The position numbers and the translations under genes were made by a program. A DNA stretch of 64,000 nucleotides from Tubiluchus corallicola (Eukaryota; Priapulida; Priapulimorpha; Priapulimorphida; Tubiluchidae). Positions 22,070 to 37,000 of the stretch are shown here, one piece after another. Numbering within the stretch: the first letter of the stretch is position 1; the number at the start of each line of letters is the position of its first letter. The notes beneath the pieces are model-generated. The model had not been told where the DNA came from, did no database searches, and saw only the letters and a program-made list of their open reading frames with translations. The stretch lies in NCBI GenBank assembly GCA_030141605.1, contig JAQGDQ010000375.1, forward strand, positions 79,501 through 143,500. Reading direction: 5' to 3'.

Positions 22070-25000
22070 CTGCAACGGTAACATTAGGGTTCTGAAAAAA
22101 AGCAAACGCCTATTGACAATTTGGTGTGTAAACTGTATTTATTAGTACAATGAAAATTGAAACAAAACATATATGGACATTGGACAGCTGAAAACGTTTG
22201 ACAGTACTAAATGAATGGCTAACAGGTCTATAAAAACCTATATAAAATCTTCTCATGTAAAAGAAGTCACGGCATTAAAAAAACATTGAGTAATACGATA
22301 TAATATCGCGTATTGGAGAAGAAACAGAAAGTAAAACGTGTGCAAGGAAAAAATGGCGAAGATTAGTTGAGGGAGGATGATACAAGGATATGATAGGTGT
22401 AACAATGAAGTGGATAATTAATGATACGCAGATATCGGCATATAAGATAAGGGTCTGGGATTTGGTTAGGTAGTGTTTTGTAATGCACAAAACGCTTTTA
22501 ACTGAAAATATGGTTATTTGATGCCACCAGTTTATACATTACTATTAACGAATGCATCTCGAAATGGAAGTAGAAGAAAATAAATAAGTAAATAAAAGAT
22601 GTGTTTTATAGCTGTAACTTCCTGTCAACTATATAATTAATGATGTAGTGAGTAGTCTGTGAATTATGTTACATTTTGATGTAAACACTTACGAAAGATG
22701 AAATCTTTGCTTAACATGATTAATTTGATAGATGCTAGTGTAATATCTTTACAGGACGATGACTGATGTATAATGTTAATGTTCTTATTTACTGCAATTA
22801 GAAAGGAATTAATAGTGATGAGCCGAGTATTGTAGAAACAGGGGCATTCTAGAAAGAAGTGTTTAGGATGTTTAAATGGGGCTCCATATAAACAGTTAGG
22901 AGGAATATGATTTGCGTACATATGAGCAGCTAGGAAACTAGCGTCTAGCCTCATTCTCGTAAGATGAATTGTAGCCCATTCACAATTTCACAGCGTCTGA
23001 AAAGAGGCGGTTTGAAGCGTTGGATTTTCTTTTTTCTTAATTGCGGGATTTTTCATTAAGTGCTTTAAAAAGTTCTAAATTATTCCATATAGATAATTAG
23101 AGCCTCTGGCTCTTCGTGTAGGATTTCCTTATTATTATTAATATTAACATAAAATATTAATGTATAATTATTAATATAAGTTAAATATTTCAATCATATC
23201 AATCTAAGATTAAAAGCAAAATAAAATCTTAAGTTAGCGGTCTATCTAACAGACGTAATAAACTCCAGGTTAAGAATTCGAACCTCTATGGAGCAGGTAT
23301 TAGCATGACAAATTATTAGCAGGTTCGACCATTGTCTTAGCTAAATTCTTCCAAAAGCTAGCAACTCCTTATGAAGCTATAGCACAACTTTTATTAGCTT
23401 CATAACTACGTGTTTCCTTCGTGTTTCATTTCCTTCGAATTTGGCTTGCAAAATGTCAATTTCTGAGAAATCTTACTTGAATAATTTGACATGATCTTAA
23501 TGGACCATTGTTCTTCCATTTGCCTTTTTGCTTACATAACATAGAGTAGTTTAAATATAATATGACAACAATTCTGCAAAAAAATTAATAATCTGTAATA
23601 TAATAATAATCTTTTTTAAAGTTGGCTTTTTGGATGAACAATTAACATAAACTCAAAGAGCTTTTCTCGCCGACTGTAAGTAACAGATCTACAACTACAT
23701 AAACAAAGACAATTATTACCCCTGTTTATTCTAAATACTACGCGCCAGGCAGGGCAACAGCAGGTACCATTTTTAAAGTCTTTAGTATGACCGGCCGCGG
23801 AACAGAATTCACGATCTCCCAGGCGGAAACCGGACGCGTTACCATTGTTTTCTTGATTAAATTAATTAACTTTTTATTGTCTTCGAAAAAAGAATTAAAG
23901 CACCTGTGGTAGTTTGTTAAGCATGAAAGCACCTTACCTTCGTAGAAATGTACATTAAATGATGAGCCACAGCTTTTCTCAAGGAAGTAGACCACCAAAT
24001 CAAAATAGCAGAAGTCCATTTCCAGTAGAAATTTCCTTTTTGTATCATGCCGAATTTATTAAAAAAACTAAAACAAGTTCTCCAACTACAAGAATTTAAA
24101 GAAAAATTCAAATAAACACGCTGGATGTAATTGCTATTGAAAGCTTAACAACGTCTAAAGTGAGAAGAAATACTGAAACAACATCAAAAAACTGACGCCT
24201 GTGAATTTTATCTTATAATCTATACTTGCTTTTATTATAAGCTTACACATTTGATACCTCAGTGGTTCCTATAGCTACTGTTGGCAAATGCAAGTTGCCT
24301 GCCAAGCAACTGTAGTGAGATTATTGTCGTGTCTAGCTGCATGTGACATGATCCATTAAAAACTTATGCTTAGCTTAATAGCATTACGTAACTGGCTTCC
24401 TAAAATGATGGTCAGAGGGGTGGGTTTCGTTTTTCAGCGTTTTTCACTATATATTTACATAGAGTCACCCCGTGGGCTTTCGTACTAAAATAGATATTTT
24501 TTGTTTAAATGGATTCAATTCCCTTTAGAGAGTGCCAAAAAAGTGTGTGCCGTTTTTCTAATAACAACTTAATGAGAAACGGGCATTTTAGGGAATTCTG
24601 GGTCAAGATCAGGGATATGCCCGATTATACCCGATCTAAACCTGAAGATTAGGAGAAAAACGGTTTTTTATGGTGCTGATTGCGAATTTGATATTAGTTT
24701 TTCTGTATGGACGGACTCCGTTGTCGCGCAAGTTATTTTAGGGTTTTTCGGGTTCTTAAGTAGGACAGGTTGTAATATTAACTGCACAAATCTGAAAATT
24801 ACTGGAATGGGGTATTTCGTAATGCTGAATACAAATATGTACTTAGTTTTTTGTGCAGATGATACTATTGCCTAGACGAAAATCCCAGGTTAGCTCTGCT
24901 ATGTTGAATCAGTAGCTCAAATGTTGGAGAGTGACCGCATGTATCCTAAAAGCGCAATATTGTAGGACAACACTGTAAATAAAAAATGCGCCAGGGGCAG

Positions 25001-28000
25001 AGCTACTACTACACAAACAGTGTACATTAAATTTACAACCCGCACATACTGAATAAATCATTTTATATTTACAATATGTACACATATTTATATAAAACAT
25101 TTTGATATTACAAGATTGTAATTGGGGGAAAATGTAAATGCTCTGCATATAAATATCGTCGTTTTGGTATAAAGGATATTCAAATCTAGTTAAAACGCAT
25201 TTTTTAATTTTATTTTAAAACTGGACTGACTTATGCATGAAACTGTTTATTAAAATAACAAGCGAACATTTACAAAGTTAAAAATAACGCAAGTAAATGG
25301 CAACTTGAATTTAACACGACTAGAATAGAATACGTTAATTGTATTTGCAGGCTACGACAAACTGTACTAATTGTTATGACCTTCTGTCATATATAGCCAA
25401 ACATTTTAATCCTAGTTCATCTGATTTGTGCTATTTACATGCTAACATTTAAACAGCCAGACTAACCTTTTATAAGAAGTTGTCTGCAATTCTATTACTA
25501 CTCAGTCAATAACAGCTGGTGCTGTTTGTGTTTTGAATATAATTAACTAATTACAGTAAACGTACGGTACATAATTCAGGATACTAAAAATATGAAAATA
25601 TCACAGAATATGTTTAAGCCTAGCATTAATTAACATTGCAAAAATTGAATAATTTAATGAAAATGTTTCAACGTCTAAAAAGTAAACTCAATTATGTTTA
25701 AAAATATAATATATCATTAGACGTTGAATATAAATATCATAGCAATAATTAGATTATTAGTAATTATTACACTGACACAACCTACTGACACATTAACAGT
25801 CTGTACGTAACTATTAGTTGCATAATTAATTGCCATAGCAATAATAATATATATCACAACAATTATTACAAGTAGTTGTAAAATTCTCTGATATATCAAC
25901 AGTTATAATTATTAGCTGTGTAATTACTGACATAGCAATTATAAGATCCAATCACTCTCATCAACCGTTTGTAAAATGCACAAACTGTGAACAACATTAA
26001 TTTTTTGTTAATTTGAGATAACTCTTGCAAGCTTAGAGTATTAACTTGACATCCTAGGCATCCACGAATGAGAAAATATGTTACGAGTAATCTTTGCTGC
26101 TATAATTGTACGAGTGGGTTAACAGCTAACTTCACTTGTGATTGAAATCTACATAATATGTATTGCTGAGAAAGGCCTACTATCAAACTGGCAAAAAATT
26201 AGATATTCAAAGATTAGTAATCAGTATTTTTATACATGCACGCTGCAGTTACACATGCGTCAAATCAATAAGCCCTAATTATTTGCACTTTTTTGTGGAA
26301 ACATTTCCACAGATAAACGAAACAGTTTTCTGGTTTTCACTCAGTTTCGTATGACTAGAAGTAACAGCAGTCCTAAGAAGAGACTTAAAATGGATGGCCT
26401 AAACGTCCCACCTGAAATAAATCATTCCAGTGTGGGTTAGTGACATCATGGATCAGTCTAGAGCTGCATTCACACTGTCAATAATGTCTTGCATCGACTT
26501 CCAAACAAATTTACAAGAATAAAAAAATCCTCAAGACCACAAAGAACCGCATGGGGCCATTCACATGTAACGACATCAAGTTTAGGCAAACGCCGTTATA
26601 ATGCAGGGTTACCATTATCAGACTTCACGCTTCTTTCAATTTCATGCTTCACACTTCACCTCCACAGCTGATGCCAGTAGAATCCACTGACGGTTTCCCG
26701 TTAATTAACACAAGCAATGCTGTTCAATGTCCTTGGGAGGAGGTAGAATAAAATGTACAAAAAGCTACATCGGTGTGATATCAATATCAACATAATAGGT
26801 AGGTAAGTGGTGGGGTATATGATAATGCCATTATAATGAAAGGTAGACAGGTCCTCGAAATCAGCCGTAAACTTGATACCATTGTATGTGGATGTCCCGC
26901 ATGCTCTGTGTTGTCAAGATCAAGAAGTCCAATGCAGTTACTTGTAAGAAGTTCTTATGCTTGAATAGATATCTGCTTCACATCAATTTGTAGTCGATGC
27001 ACTGACATTGCAAATTTGGCGTTAGGTAACAGGTAGTTATGTTAAAGCCGTTCACAAAGCCAATGAAACCTAATGGAATGACATGGGGCATGCCTCATTT
27101 GAAACAAATTTATATATTGACACATCACATGCACACAAAAATGAGAAAAAATCACATTCATTAGACGAAGGTGGTCCTGACAGTGTACTTCTAATGACAC
27201 CAGTCAAAATAAGTCCACATATTAACATGTAGTGTAAAAGCACAAGTGGACAAAATCATTAAAGGTGTGAAGGAGATTAAAAGGATGCAGGATGCATCCC
27301 CCGTGTATATTCTCCTAGTGTAAATGGGTTTTAATACAAGTCAAAGCAAGCAGTAGCTAGAGTTAAAAATTAATGGTTACAAGACAAATCGAGCAAAGAT
27401 TGCAACAACAAAACATGAACAAACATTACTGACTGTTGTAAATCTCTGACTGTTCAAGCAAGAAAACAACTTTATTGATTTTTATTACTGCAAATGCAAA
27501 TTCTGTACATTCCATGTAATTTCTATCAATTATGCATGAAAATAAAAAAAATGATAGAACTAATAACACATTCCATCACCACAGCAGGCAATGTATCATT
27601 TGCTTACACATACAACTGTAAAATAGGCTTGGATTTAGTATTGCAAACTGGCAAAAAATTCTACTAATACTTCTTTAATATATACTAAGCAGTAATTCCT
27701 CTTTGGAAACAAAAAGTACAGAAACAAGTTACACAATAATTTAACTGATATATTATAGTAAACAATTATTACATCTATAAACGGAAGGCATAAAATTTAG
27801 CACCATAAGCTTAATACTGTTAAACAAAATATTTAACAAGAAAAACAGTGGGCATTTGTGTTTTGTACAGGAATCAGTAAAGCATGAAGAGGCAAAATAT
27901 AACACCATAATACTGTGAATAAAAGAGTACAGTGCACAAAACGTACATCAAGTAGAAACTGGAGGCAAAATACAGCAAGCAGTGAGCATGTGACTGTAAA

Positions 28001-31000
28001 GCATTCACTAACAGTATGATAACACCTGCAATTCTATACAGCCTTTTGCAATTAGATCAGTGTTTATAAGATCAGAAGTTTAATGTTGCAGGTACCAATG
28101 CAAACAACTAAATTATTCCAGTGTCAGCATTAGTTAATGTTTCAGAGAAATAGGAGTACCAAAAACATTTTTGGAAATTTTCCAGGTGCAGTAGTCCAAC
28201 ATACAATGCCAGAAGTGTTTTTGAAAACCAGCTATTACTTCAAGTGACTTTTACATCATCATACTGTTTACTCTTTCCATATTCAAGAGGAAAAGTTAAG
28301 AATAGCAGGTATTAAGCCAAACTTAGATCGATTTGTGATGCTACCCGGCTTAACTGATGGGAAACAGCCGTAGGCATGCACTTAGATAGACTGATTTCCA
28401 GCAGCTGTCCACAACTAATGCTCTTGGAAAATAATTTAAAATAACTTTCCTTCGACCATTATTAGTTGAATTTTGCAGACTTGCAAAACAAAATAACTCC
28501 CAAAGGTCACTTTTCATAAAAAAATTGGTGGTGTCCTGCCACCGAGTTCCCTCGAGTTGCAAACTATACTCAGGTTGATGTGATGGAGTGAAACTGGGTG
28601 GGTATCATATCCTGGAACTGCGTTCTGTTGCACTGAATTATAAGGTTGCATATGTCAACTGGACATACTAGCAACTGGCAGAGTGGTACCATATGCCACC
28701 AGTTCTAGTGAGTTGCCAAATCTTCAAGTGCTCTTGGCTGAGTTGCATCACAGGGTCGACCTAAGCTTGGTTTTACAGTACAACAAACTTTACAAGCAAC
28801 CTTCACCATCGTTCAGCGCATTGTTCTTATGAAATAGACCACCAACCAGCTTGAAATTCTAAAATGCAACAATGTTACACAGATGCAAGCTGCCTATGTT
28901 CATCACTCACCACTATCTCTGGGTTCGGCTGTTGTCGGCTCGGAACACTCCCACCCGATAATGAGATTGTGCTCTTCTATTTGAGTGTCCAGCCATTCAA
29001 CAAGGGGCTGAAAGTAGTCCATGAGCGCGGCCCCATCCATCGTAGGGCTGCCAGTCAATTGTTCCATAACTTCCGGCCACGGTCTTGATGAACCCATTTT
29101 AAGAGCATCTCTGAAAGACGTAGTATTAGTAACGTAAGTAGGCTCCGTGCACATACCGGGCACAGTAACTTTAGCGTCCAAGACATATAGAATCTGACAT
29201 TGCTGCTACACAATGCAAAACTGGACATTTGGACATTTTTATTGGTATTTGTTACTCATGGATCAACAGGAATAGCTAAGTGGTCAACACATGTACTTAC
29301 GGCAACCGAAATTCAGCTACATCGAGCCTGACCAGTAGGTGAATGAGTGACCACCGAAGAATTGTTCAGGGCAGCTTCTTAAGCAAAGATGTACACAAAC
29401 TCTCCATGTAGATCCTTCTGGTTTAGTTTCCGATTTTAGAAAATCATCTTTAATAATGAGCGAGGTTTTGGTACTGTCATAAGCATCTACATTGAGTAGG
29501 CACTGTCATAGAATGTTAAATTCAGGCTTGCAGAATGCCAAGCTGAATACAAAAACATACTGAGACAATAATTTATGTTTAAGGTTAATACGTTATCAAA
29601 TAAAGTAATCAACATACGCGAGTTTACTCCCAGCAGCTGTGCTATTGTAAATGTCGCATTTGTAGTAAGGCCCCTTGTGACCAGCTTTATCACATAGTGC
29701 TTTATGAAACTGAAATTGAATGATGTAGGAGACAAAGTATCTGAAAAATATAGGGTATAGATGAACAGTCTTAAATACTAGATTTTTGAGGTAAAATCAG
29801 TAATATAACAAAAAAAACACAGGCATGCAAAGAAAAAGGCATCAAAAACTATCCAAACCAGCCAAACTTTTGGTATGAGATTCTAACAAATAATTACATA
29901 AAATGAAGCCTAACACAAAGTTTACAGCAGTTCAACAGTACAGGAATGATCTGCAGTCAGTTATTTAGTCATTTTGCACTTAATTTAAAACTCCCGGTTA
30001 CCTGATGTATGGAACATCGCTTGGGACATGGAATTTGGCACCAGGATCAAAATGTTCCTCAGTCCTCGGTCTGACACTTTGGACACCTTGGATATTACAC
30101 CTGAATCAAAGGTGCAATAAAGTATGTTATATTTGTCCCCCTAGTTTATTTAATGAAGTTACTACATCACTTTTCACCTATTAACAAAACAGATGCAGTG
30201 GCAAGTAGGTAGGTGTGATTTTGAAATCTGACACAGTACTTTATTTTAACAACAATTACAGATGGTGATGATAATGATTGGTGATGATAATGATGATGAT
30301 AAAGCTTTTTTTTGAAAAAAATATAATACATAAATATGCAAAGAGTGCCTCAATTTACAGGCAGTTGCTTAGAAAGTTAAAATGACTTTTAAAGATTAAT
30401 ACACAGCAATACATATGTCTTTAGCTTAAAAATAAAAAACAATCCACACTACATTACAAATTTGTGCTCATAACTAAAACTGTGATTTAACGCACTCAGT
30501 ACGTTTACTATGCGTTTACCATGGACAGTTATAATTATTTCTCATTACATGTCCTTATAATTTAGCATGAATGTCTTGAGTGTCTGGCACAGCCTGTGAC
30601 CTCGAAGGATGTGATTAGAGCAGTGACCCGAAAACTCTGGTACTGATTTTTTTATTGAACTGAATGATGTGAAAATTAACTGGATCTCAACCCGCAACAC
30701 TGGAGCTATCTTAGGAAACAAAGTGATCACTTAAATGGTCCAAGAACATGCCATTATCCAAGAAACAAGTATGTGTGACATCTGCTAAATGTGTTATAGA
30801 ATGCAGAGTTCTTGAAATGTAGGCTCCTCAAAAATGTAGGCTGCGCAAAATATCCAACTTACCACAGTAAATTTTGAAGGTATAATAGATTTGCAATTCT
30901 TTCAAACATACTTAGATGTAACTAAAGATGATGATGTTTAGGTACAATAAATAAACAATAAATCATAATAAAAATTATAAAGAAATTATTCTGCACTATT

Positions 31001-34000
31001 ACTCATAGCTTCTTTACCCCCTAGGAAAAGGTTATTTGTATCCTGAATATAATAGTTATGGAAAGAGAATGAATATAATTCAAACATAGTTCTCATGCAG
31101 AATTCTTCACCTTCATTTATATTTAAAACCTTAATGAGACAAAAGGACAATTTTATGCATTTACTGACAATTACACAGAAATGTGATACATACCTTAAAT
31201 CCCACCATTTTTCATTGTATTGCTCACTTCCGGTTTTGCCTTCAAACACGCTCCAGCGCCATTGATCAATGAGATAACCAAATGGTAAAAATGCTATTTT
31301 GTCCAGTGCCATCCTCATTAAGAAGTTCATATCAGCCTCTATGCATAAAATATACAAAACAATTTGTTCATACAATTACATGTTTTAGCTGTCTCCAAAC
31401 TCACTTAAAACACATACTCTAACGTCAAAATGCGTAGTTCAAAAGATGTGTACTCTAAACAAAAAATCAGGTTCAAGTTTCTAGTCCAGTCACTAGCAGA
31501 GAAGTGCCTACATGGGAACATGTAATGGATCAGATATGTGTTACTTTTACCTATTGCTGTTGTCCAATCTGATCTCATTCCCAATCCGATCAACGATACT
31601 TGTACATAAACAGCATGGTGAAAGTGTAATAGATTTTTTGAAAAATTGCTTAGAATAATGACCTTAAGTGGTTATATTGATCACATTCACTAGGTATAGT
31701 ATTAATAACAAAAGGTTCAGTGAAAGTTTATTTTAGGTGTAAATAGAAAATTTAGGTTTAAAGTGAAAATTTATTTTGGGGGAAAATTCTAACATCAGTA
31801 TTGCTATTGCCGATCTCCGATTATATATCGAATCGGCACATCCCTGGTCACTAGTCATTCTCAAAACATTATTTTTGCTAATTTTTAAAGACTACAAATT
31901 CCTACAACCTGTTTAACTTCATAAAACATCTTATAAAATAAAGAAAAGATAATTTGTTTACCATAATTTTCCTGCAGTTCATGCAGTAAACCCAGCAAAT
32001 AAAGATGCTTGGGAGTTTCAACAGAAAGAGACATCAGATCTCCAATAGCTTCATGAAATCCCGGATTTGCTCCACGTCTGAATTTCACTGGTTGCTCTTT
32101 GTACTGAAGAAAATACTCCACATGCCCCATTTCATGATGTGTTGTTGATAACCAGCTCATTGTAATTTCGGTGCATTGTTTTATTCTGGAAAAAACAAAA
32201 AATGTGCTAATGTTTCAAGTGCTATCTCATAACTCGAAGAGAAGGTGCATTGTTATTAGTTGCTCTTATATCATAGTTACTGATCACCTCACAAGTACCA
32301 AGTCTTATCAACACATTTTACAAACAGCAAACTTTTACTACAGAATTTTGGTACTTAATAGTGGATTTCATTAAGTATTTAACAATGTACTGCATGCGGA
32401 GATGATTTGGACAACTTTTGACTCTGCATTTAACATTTTGCATAATACAAGAAATATTCAGGACCTTAAGATAGCAGAGGCCCTATACATCGTTACTGGG
32501 GTGAAATGTGATTTATTTTTGAACCCCCCTCTTCGGTCCATTACAGATCCATTAAGTAGCTGGTATGGAATGGCTTCATCGGTGCAGTCGGCAGATGGAC
32601 AGGTGCGTTTACCACCTAAGCACCTGTTCTGTAGTCATGATCAGCATGAGGAATGGAGGAAAAGATTCTGGCTAGTTTTCATCTTCATTTTTTGTTTACA
32701 ATTTTATATTTCTTCTCTATTTTCACATCTACAACATTTGTCTGCAACATGGTTTGGCTGATCCAGATTTGAACCCTGGATCTCTTGGCCACATCTGCAA
32801 CCTTAATATGAAGCACAACCCAACTAACGTCAAACATACTGGCTTATCGCTCCGCCTCCGCTGTGATGTATGCACGCTCACCGGCATTTGGGACAACAGC
32901 TCATGCTGGACAACAACTGCCTAAACTAAACTCAACTAAATAACATAACAGTCACAACTAATGTTTAATCAGCAGATAAACTGACAGCACTTTTTCATAA
33001 ACACAAATTTGCAGAGCAGCAGCTATTTAAACAGAATGTAGAGATGAAGTTTCAAAGCACTACAAAATACAGAGACATAAGCATAATATAGAAACTAAGC
33101 CAGTTAGCCTTGTTTTACAATAAATGAGCAACAAAAATATTAAGTCTCTCTTGCCTTTGAACATGCGAACATCATTCATGCCTGCAATGTATTTTTTCTA
33201 TATTAATTGAACTTGCAACTGCCACTCATCTGCAAAATTTTTCCAGTTTTTGTATTTTTCCGTTTGTTAGGCTACGGAAATGGAATAAATTTGATTGCTC
33301 CATTCCATAGACGACCCTTAAATTGAATGCCAGAGTTACATAAGTCCTAATGGCATTTTTAACCATTATTATAACCAGAAAAATAGCGTAAAATTAACCA
33401 ATATTACATTGATGTATAATATAAGTTTTGACCACATTTGAATTAATTTTGACTGTGAAGATCTCATTGAGGTTTATGAAAACTGGCCAGAAAAGAAAAC
33501 ATTTTGTTTTGTCTTAATTTAAAGTTAATCAAATAGTTGTTTTTATCTAACTTACAAAGCCATAAACTAAACTAAACTGCATATTTTCTTGATTGCAAAA
33601 TGGTTTAATCAGCAACTCATAGACGTAAGCGTTGTGCATTTCTTCCTATAAACAGAACTAGATCATAGATTTCCACTGATTCACTTGCAATTTCAATTGA
33701 CAATAAGAAATCTAAAACCAGGCCAATATTTCTCTCGCTAACAAATGAAAAGGTGAGCTTTTCCCACAGTGTTAGCTGTAGCTAGATGTCTCGGACGTGC
33801 CTGCTGCAGGGGTGTGTGAAATAACTTACTTGCTGATTAGGCAGTCAACGAAAATTATTGACTACGTTAGACGTCAATTCTCAAAGCACAACTATCATCA
33901 GTATCACCATGTCGCACTCTATCTATTTCTGTGTTTTAAATCAACTGCATTTCTGTGTTGTTTTGGAGAGATGTAGGTTTCTCATATTTTCATTTTTCCT

Positions 34001-37000
34001 CTTGGTTGTGAAAAATGCAATTATGTAAAAATTGTGTTTTACTCTGCTAACACTTATTACAGTGATAACAGGTTTCACCCATTATGTAGGCTTTGCTTGT
34101 GTTAGATTAACTGTTTGCATGAATCTTATGTATATGGTACATTTTTTACATTTTTTTACAAACCTTTTCCAGTTATTTCCACTTTTATTATGACAATTTA
34201 AATTTAACAATGTTAGTTTTCCCAAAAAGGAATAAAGCAACATTTGCTTTCTTCACTCCCACAAAAGATAACACAGAATTAAAAGCTGTTAAAATAACTT
34301 TTACTTCAATGTGAGATATAGCTGAGAGGTCACAGCATGTGCTCGCTGCTCAGCCAACAACTATGAGTTCTTATAATTATAATTTCCCTTGGGATGTAAT
34401 CCAGGGATATCATCTTAAGTAGCTCAGTGGCTCCAAGTATTATTACACACACACAAATGCTAATAATAGGATGACAAGAGGAAGAGAAAGAGATTTAAAT
34501 GATTTCATTTGTCAAACTGACTCCCGCTAGTTCCTCAATGAGGAAAAATGTAGACATACCCAAAAGTCGTTTGGATACCTCTACTGATTCAGTATCATCT
34601 CTCAGAGGATTATCCTTGATGATAATAAGCTAGGATCCAGTCCTGCCACAATTAACTTTCAACATAAGCAGTTGGTCCAGCACTAAGTGCTGCATATTTC
34701 TTGGAATATATAGAAAAACACGTAAAAAGTTGAAAAATCTAGAATTACTTTTAAATCATCTTTTAATGATAATAACTTGTAAAAACAGTAAAGCATTAGT
34801 TCAGTTAACATTTAAAGTCAGAAGTACTGCAGTCAAAAGATTAGAACTGAACAAAATACTACATCATATAAGAAATAAAGTAAAATAAACATTACCCACC
34901 AAAGCCTGACAGTATAATGGATGAGAGAATCTTCCATCGAACTCACCTAAAATCTTTACGATTATAAAAGTCCCATGCAGAAGCATGACAGACCACCTCT
35001 CTGTCATCCGGCTTGACCATCATTGTCTCCTCCCAGAATTCTTGTGGCATTTCAATGAGACCAAGAGAGGTGAAAAAACCTTCAGATGTCTTAAATATTC
35101 GTTGAGCTGTGTATCCCTATAATCAAATATTCCACATACTAATTAACCAATGATGTTGAACATGAAATTACCTGTGGCATTTTTAAACCAAAATTATAAA
35201 TATAAAATCAATACAACTCCATTTTGAATGTGATTTAACAACACGTGCATCAAGTAATTCGCGTAGCAAAGTTTTTGGTATGCTTGGAAAATATATATGT
35301 ATATGCTTGCAATAAATGTACAAATCAAACTATTGTAACACAAACATAATGAATGAAAATACAAAGTCATATATTGAAAACATGTTAAAAACTAATATTT
35401 TGACTCACAAGTCCACAAAACAATAAATAGAGCATTGGCTAATAAAACTTTTGTAAGTCTTTATGAATATACCAAAGCAGTTGTTATGTAACTTTTAGTT
35501 AAGCATTCACTAAGTAAAAAACACTAATTTGCTTTTTGTTCTGTTATTCTTACAAATCAAAAGAAAATGTGATAGAATTTCTGGGATAAAGGCTCACCTG
35601 GGCTACCATCTCATCAGTAACATCTACATTCTGAGCGCCTGGAAATGGCTCCAAGATGTCGTACAAGTTCACCCAGGACTGCGCCCACATATTCCCTGTG
35701 CAATAACAATTAATGCTAATAAGTGTTATTAACAAATTATTCACATAATTTTTGCACAAATATCAAAAGAATAAGTAGAAAAAGAAAGACAAATGATTTA
35801 ATATAGAAGAATAGTCTTTTTTGCATTTTCACTTGAATTAAACGTCACTAGTTGTTCTGACATCAATGCATTTATAAAACACGCCCTTGTTACACATTTT
35901 CCACAATTTTTCTGCAGTGCTCTGCTATGGTGTCATGATCATACGGAATTTTTCCACAGAAGCCTATGCTTAATGAATAAAAATGAATTTTCCTTCCTTA
36001 TTCTCGGACAATCATCATCAAAATTTAATGTTCTTCCTTCATTAAAATAATGCTAGTTTTTAAAATATGATATCTAGCATACAGATACAATTTTTCCCAT
36101 GTTAACAAACAGCCAGGAGCTTAATGGAATGTTTTTGTTTGGTAATAAAAACAGTAGCTAATAAAGACATTTTTAAAAGGCCTTTACTTACATGACGTCA
36201 GTATTATTGAAAAAATCATCTTTAATTATGACAAGTGATTTTAGACGTTTCGGCTTTTTGCCCAAGCCACTCTTAATAGCTTACTCTTGCCAACTGACAT
36301 TCGTTAATTTATTGGGAATCATTGTTACAGATACGTGAGAATACATTACGCTTTCAATAATCGGAAGACCATGCAATTTGATGCAAAAACACACATACCT
36401 AGAATATGAGCGGCAATTGGTCCTCGCCTATTAACAAACTCAGGTCCATACACATGTGACAGTTTGTAGCGAGCGTAAGTGTGCAAACGCTTGTACAAGG
36501 GCATTACTTCGTCCATTAGTCTTGCTACGTCACCAACAAATGATTTAACTTCATAATCTCGTCGCCAGTACTCGCCATAATTACCAAAGCTTGGAACTAA
36601 AAAAATGCATCAATATAAATAGAAACCTAGATATACACCACCATTTTGATTCAAAGATAAGGCTTATTATATCTGATGGAAAAAAGATGCGGGTAAACCA
36701 AGTGGTATCTGTTTGAATGAGTTAGGAGATTGATCAAAAACCACATAAATGCATCTGTGATTTCTGTGGTGAACTACATAAACAACATAGTAAACAGTTT
36801 GTTCATTATGCCAACATTCTACACTGTGTTTTTTTTCTACACTCGTCATGCATGACTGCAAGATAAGCCTCTAAGATAAGTCACTGAACCAGCAGAGGTG
36901 TCTTAGCAACATTTGGTTGTATGTATGTCCTCTTTCTACAAAACAGTCAAAGTTTACACGTGTTGCAGCCTGAAGTAAGTATTTAACCCACATCCCTTGC

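Noticed and set aside
22091-22100. Acceptor TTTTTTTCAG as the start of the membrane exon
   Set aside because: It opens in phase 0 for the TM frame, whereas the preceding exon ends in phase 1, so it would stop after two codons. The acceptor at 22070 fits. It is kept as a possible soluble-isoform site.
28864-29088. Plus-strand frames opposite ACE exons (also 20230-20442, 32171-32374, 47199-47405, 52635-52988, 63685-63903)
   Set aside because: Antisense shadows of real exons or intron sequence, without features of their own.
32402-32761. 119-codon plus-strand frame in an ACE intron
   Set aside because: No recognisable domain and no splice or promoter evidence; it ends in SINE-like DNA. Kept only as a mention in the intron entry.
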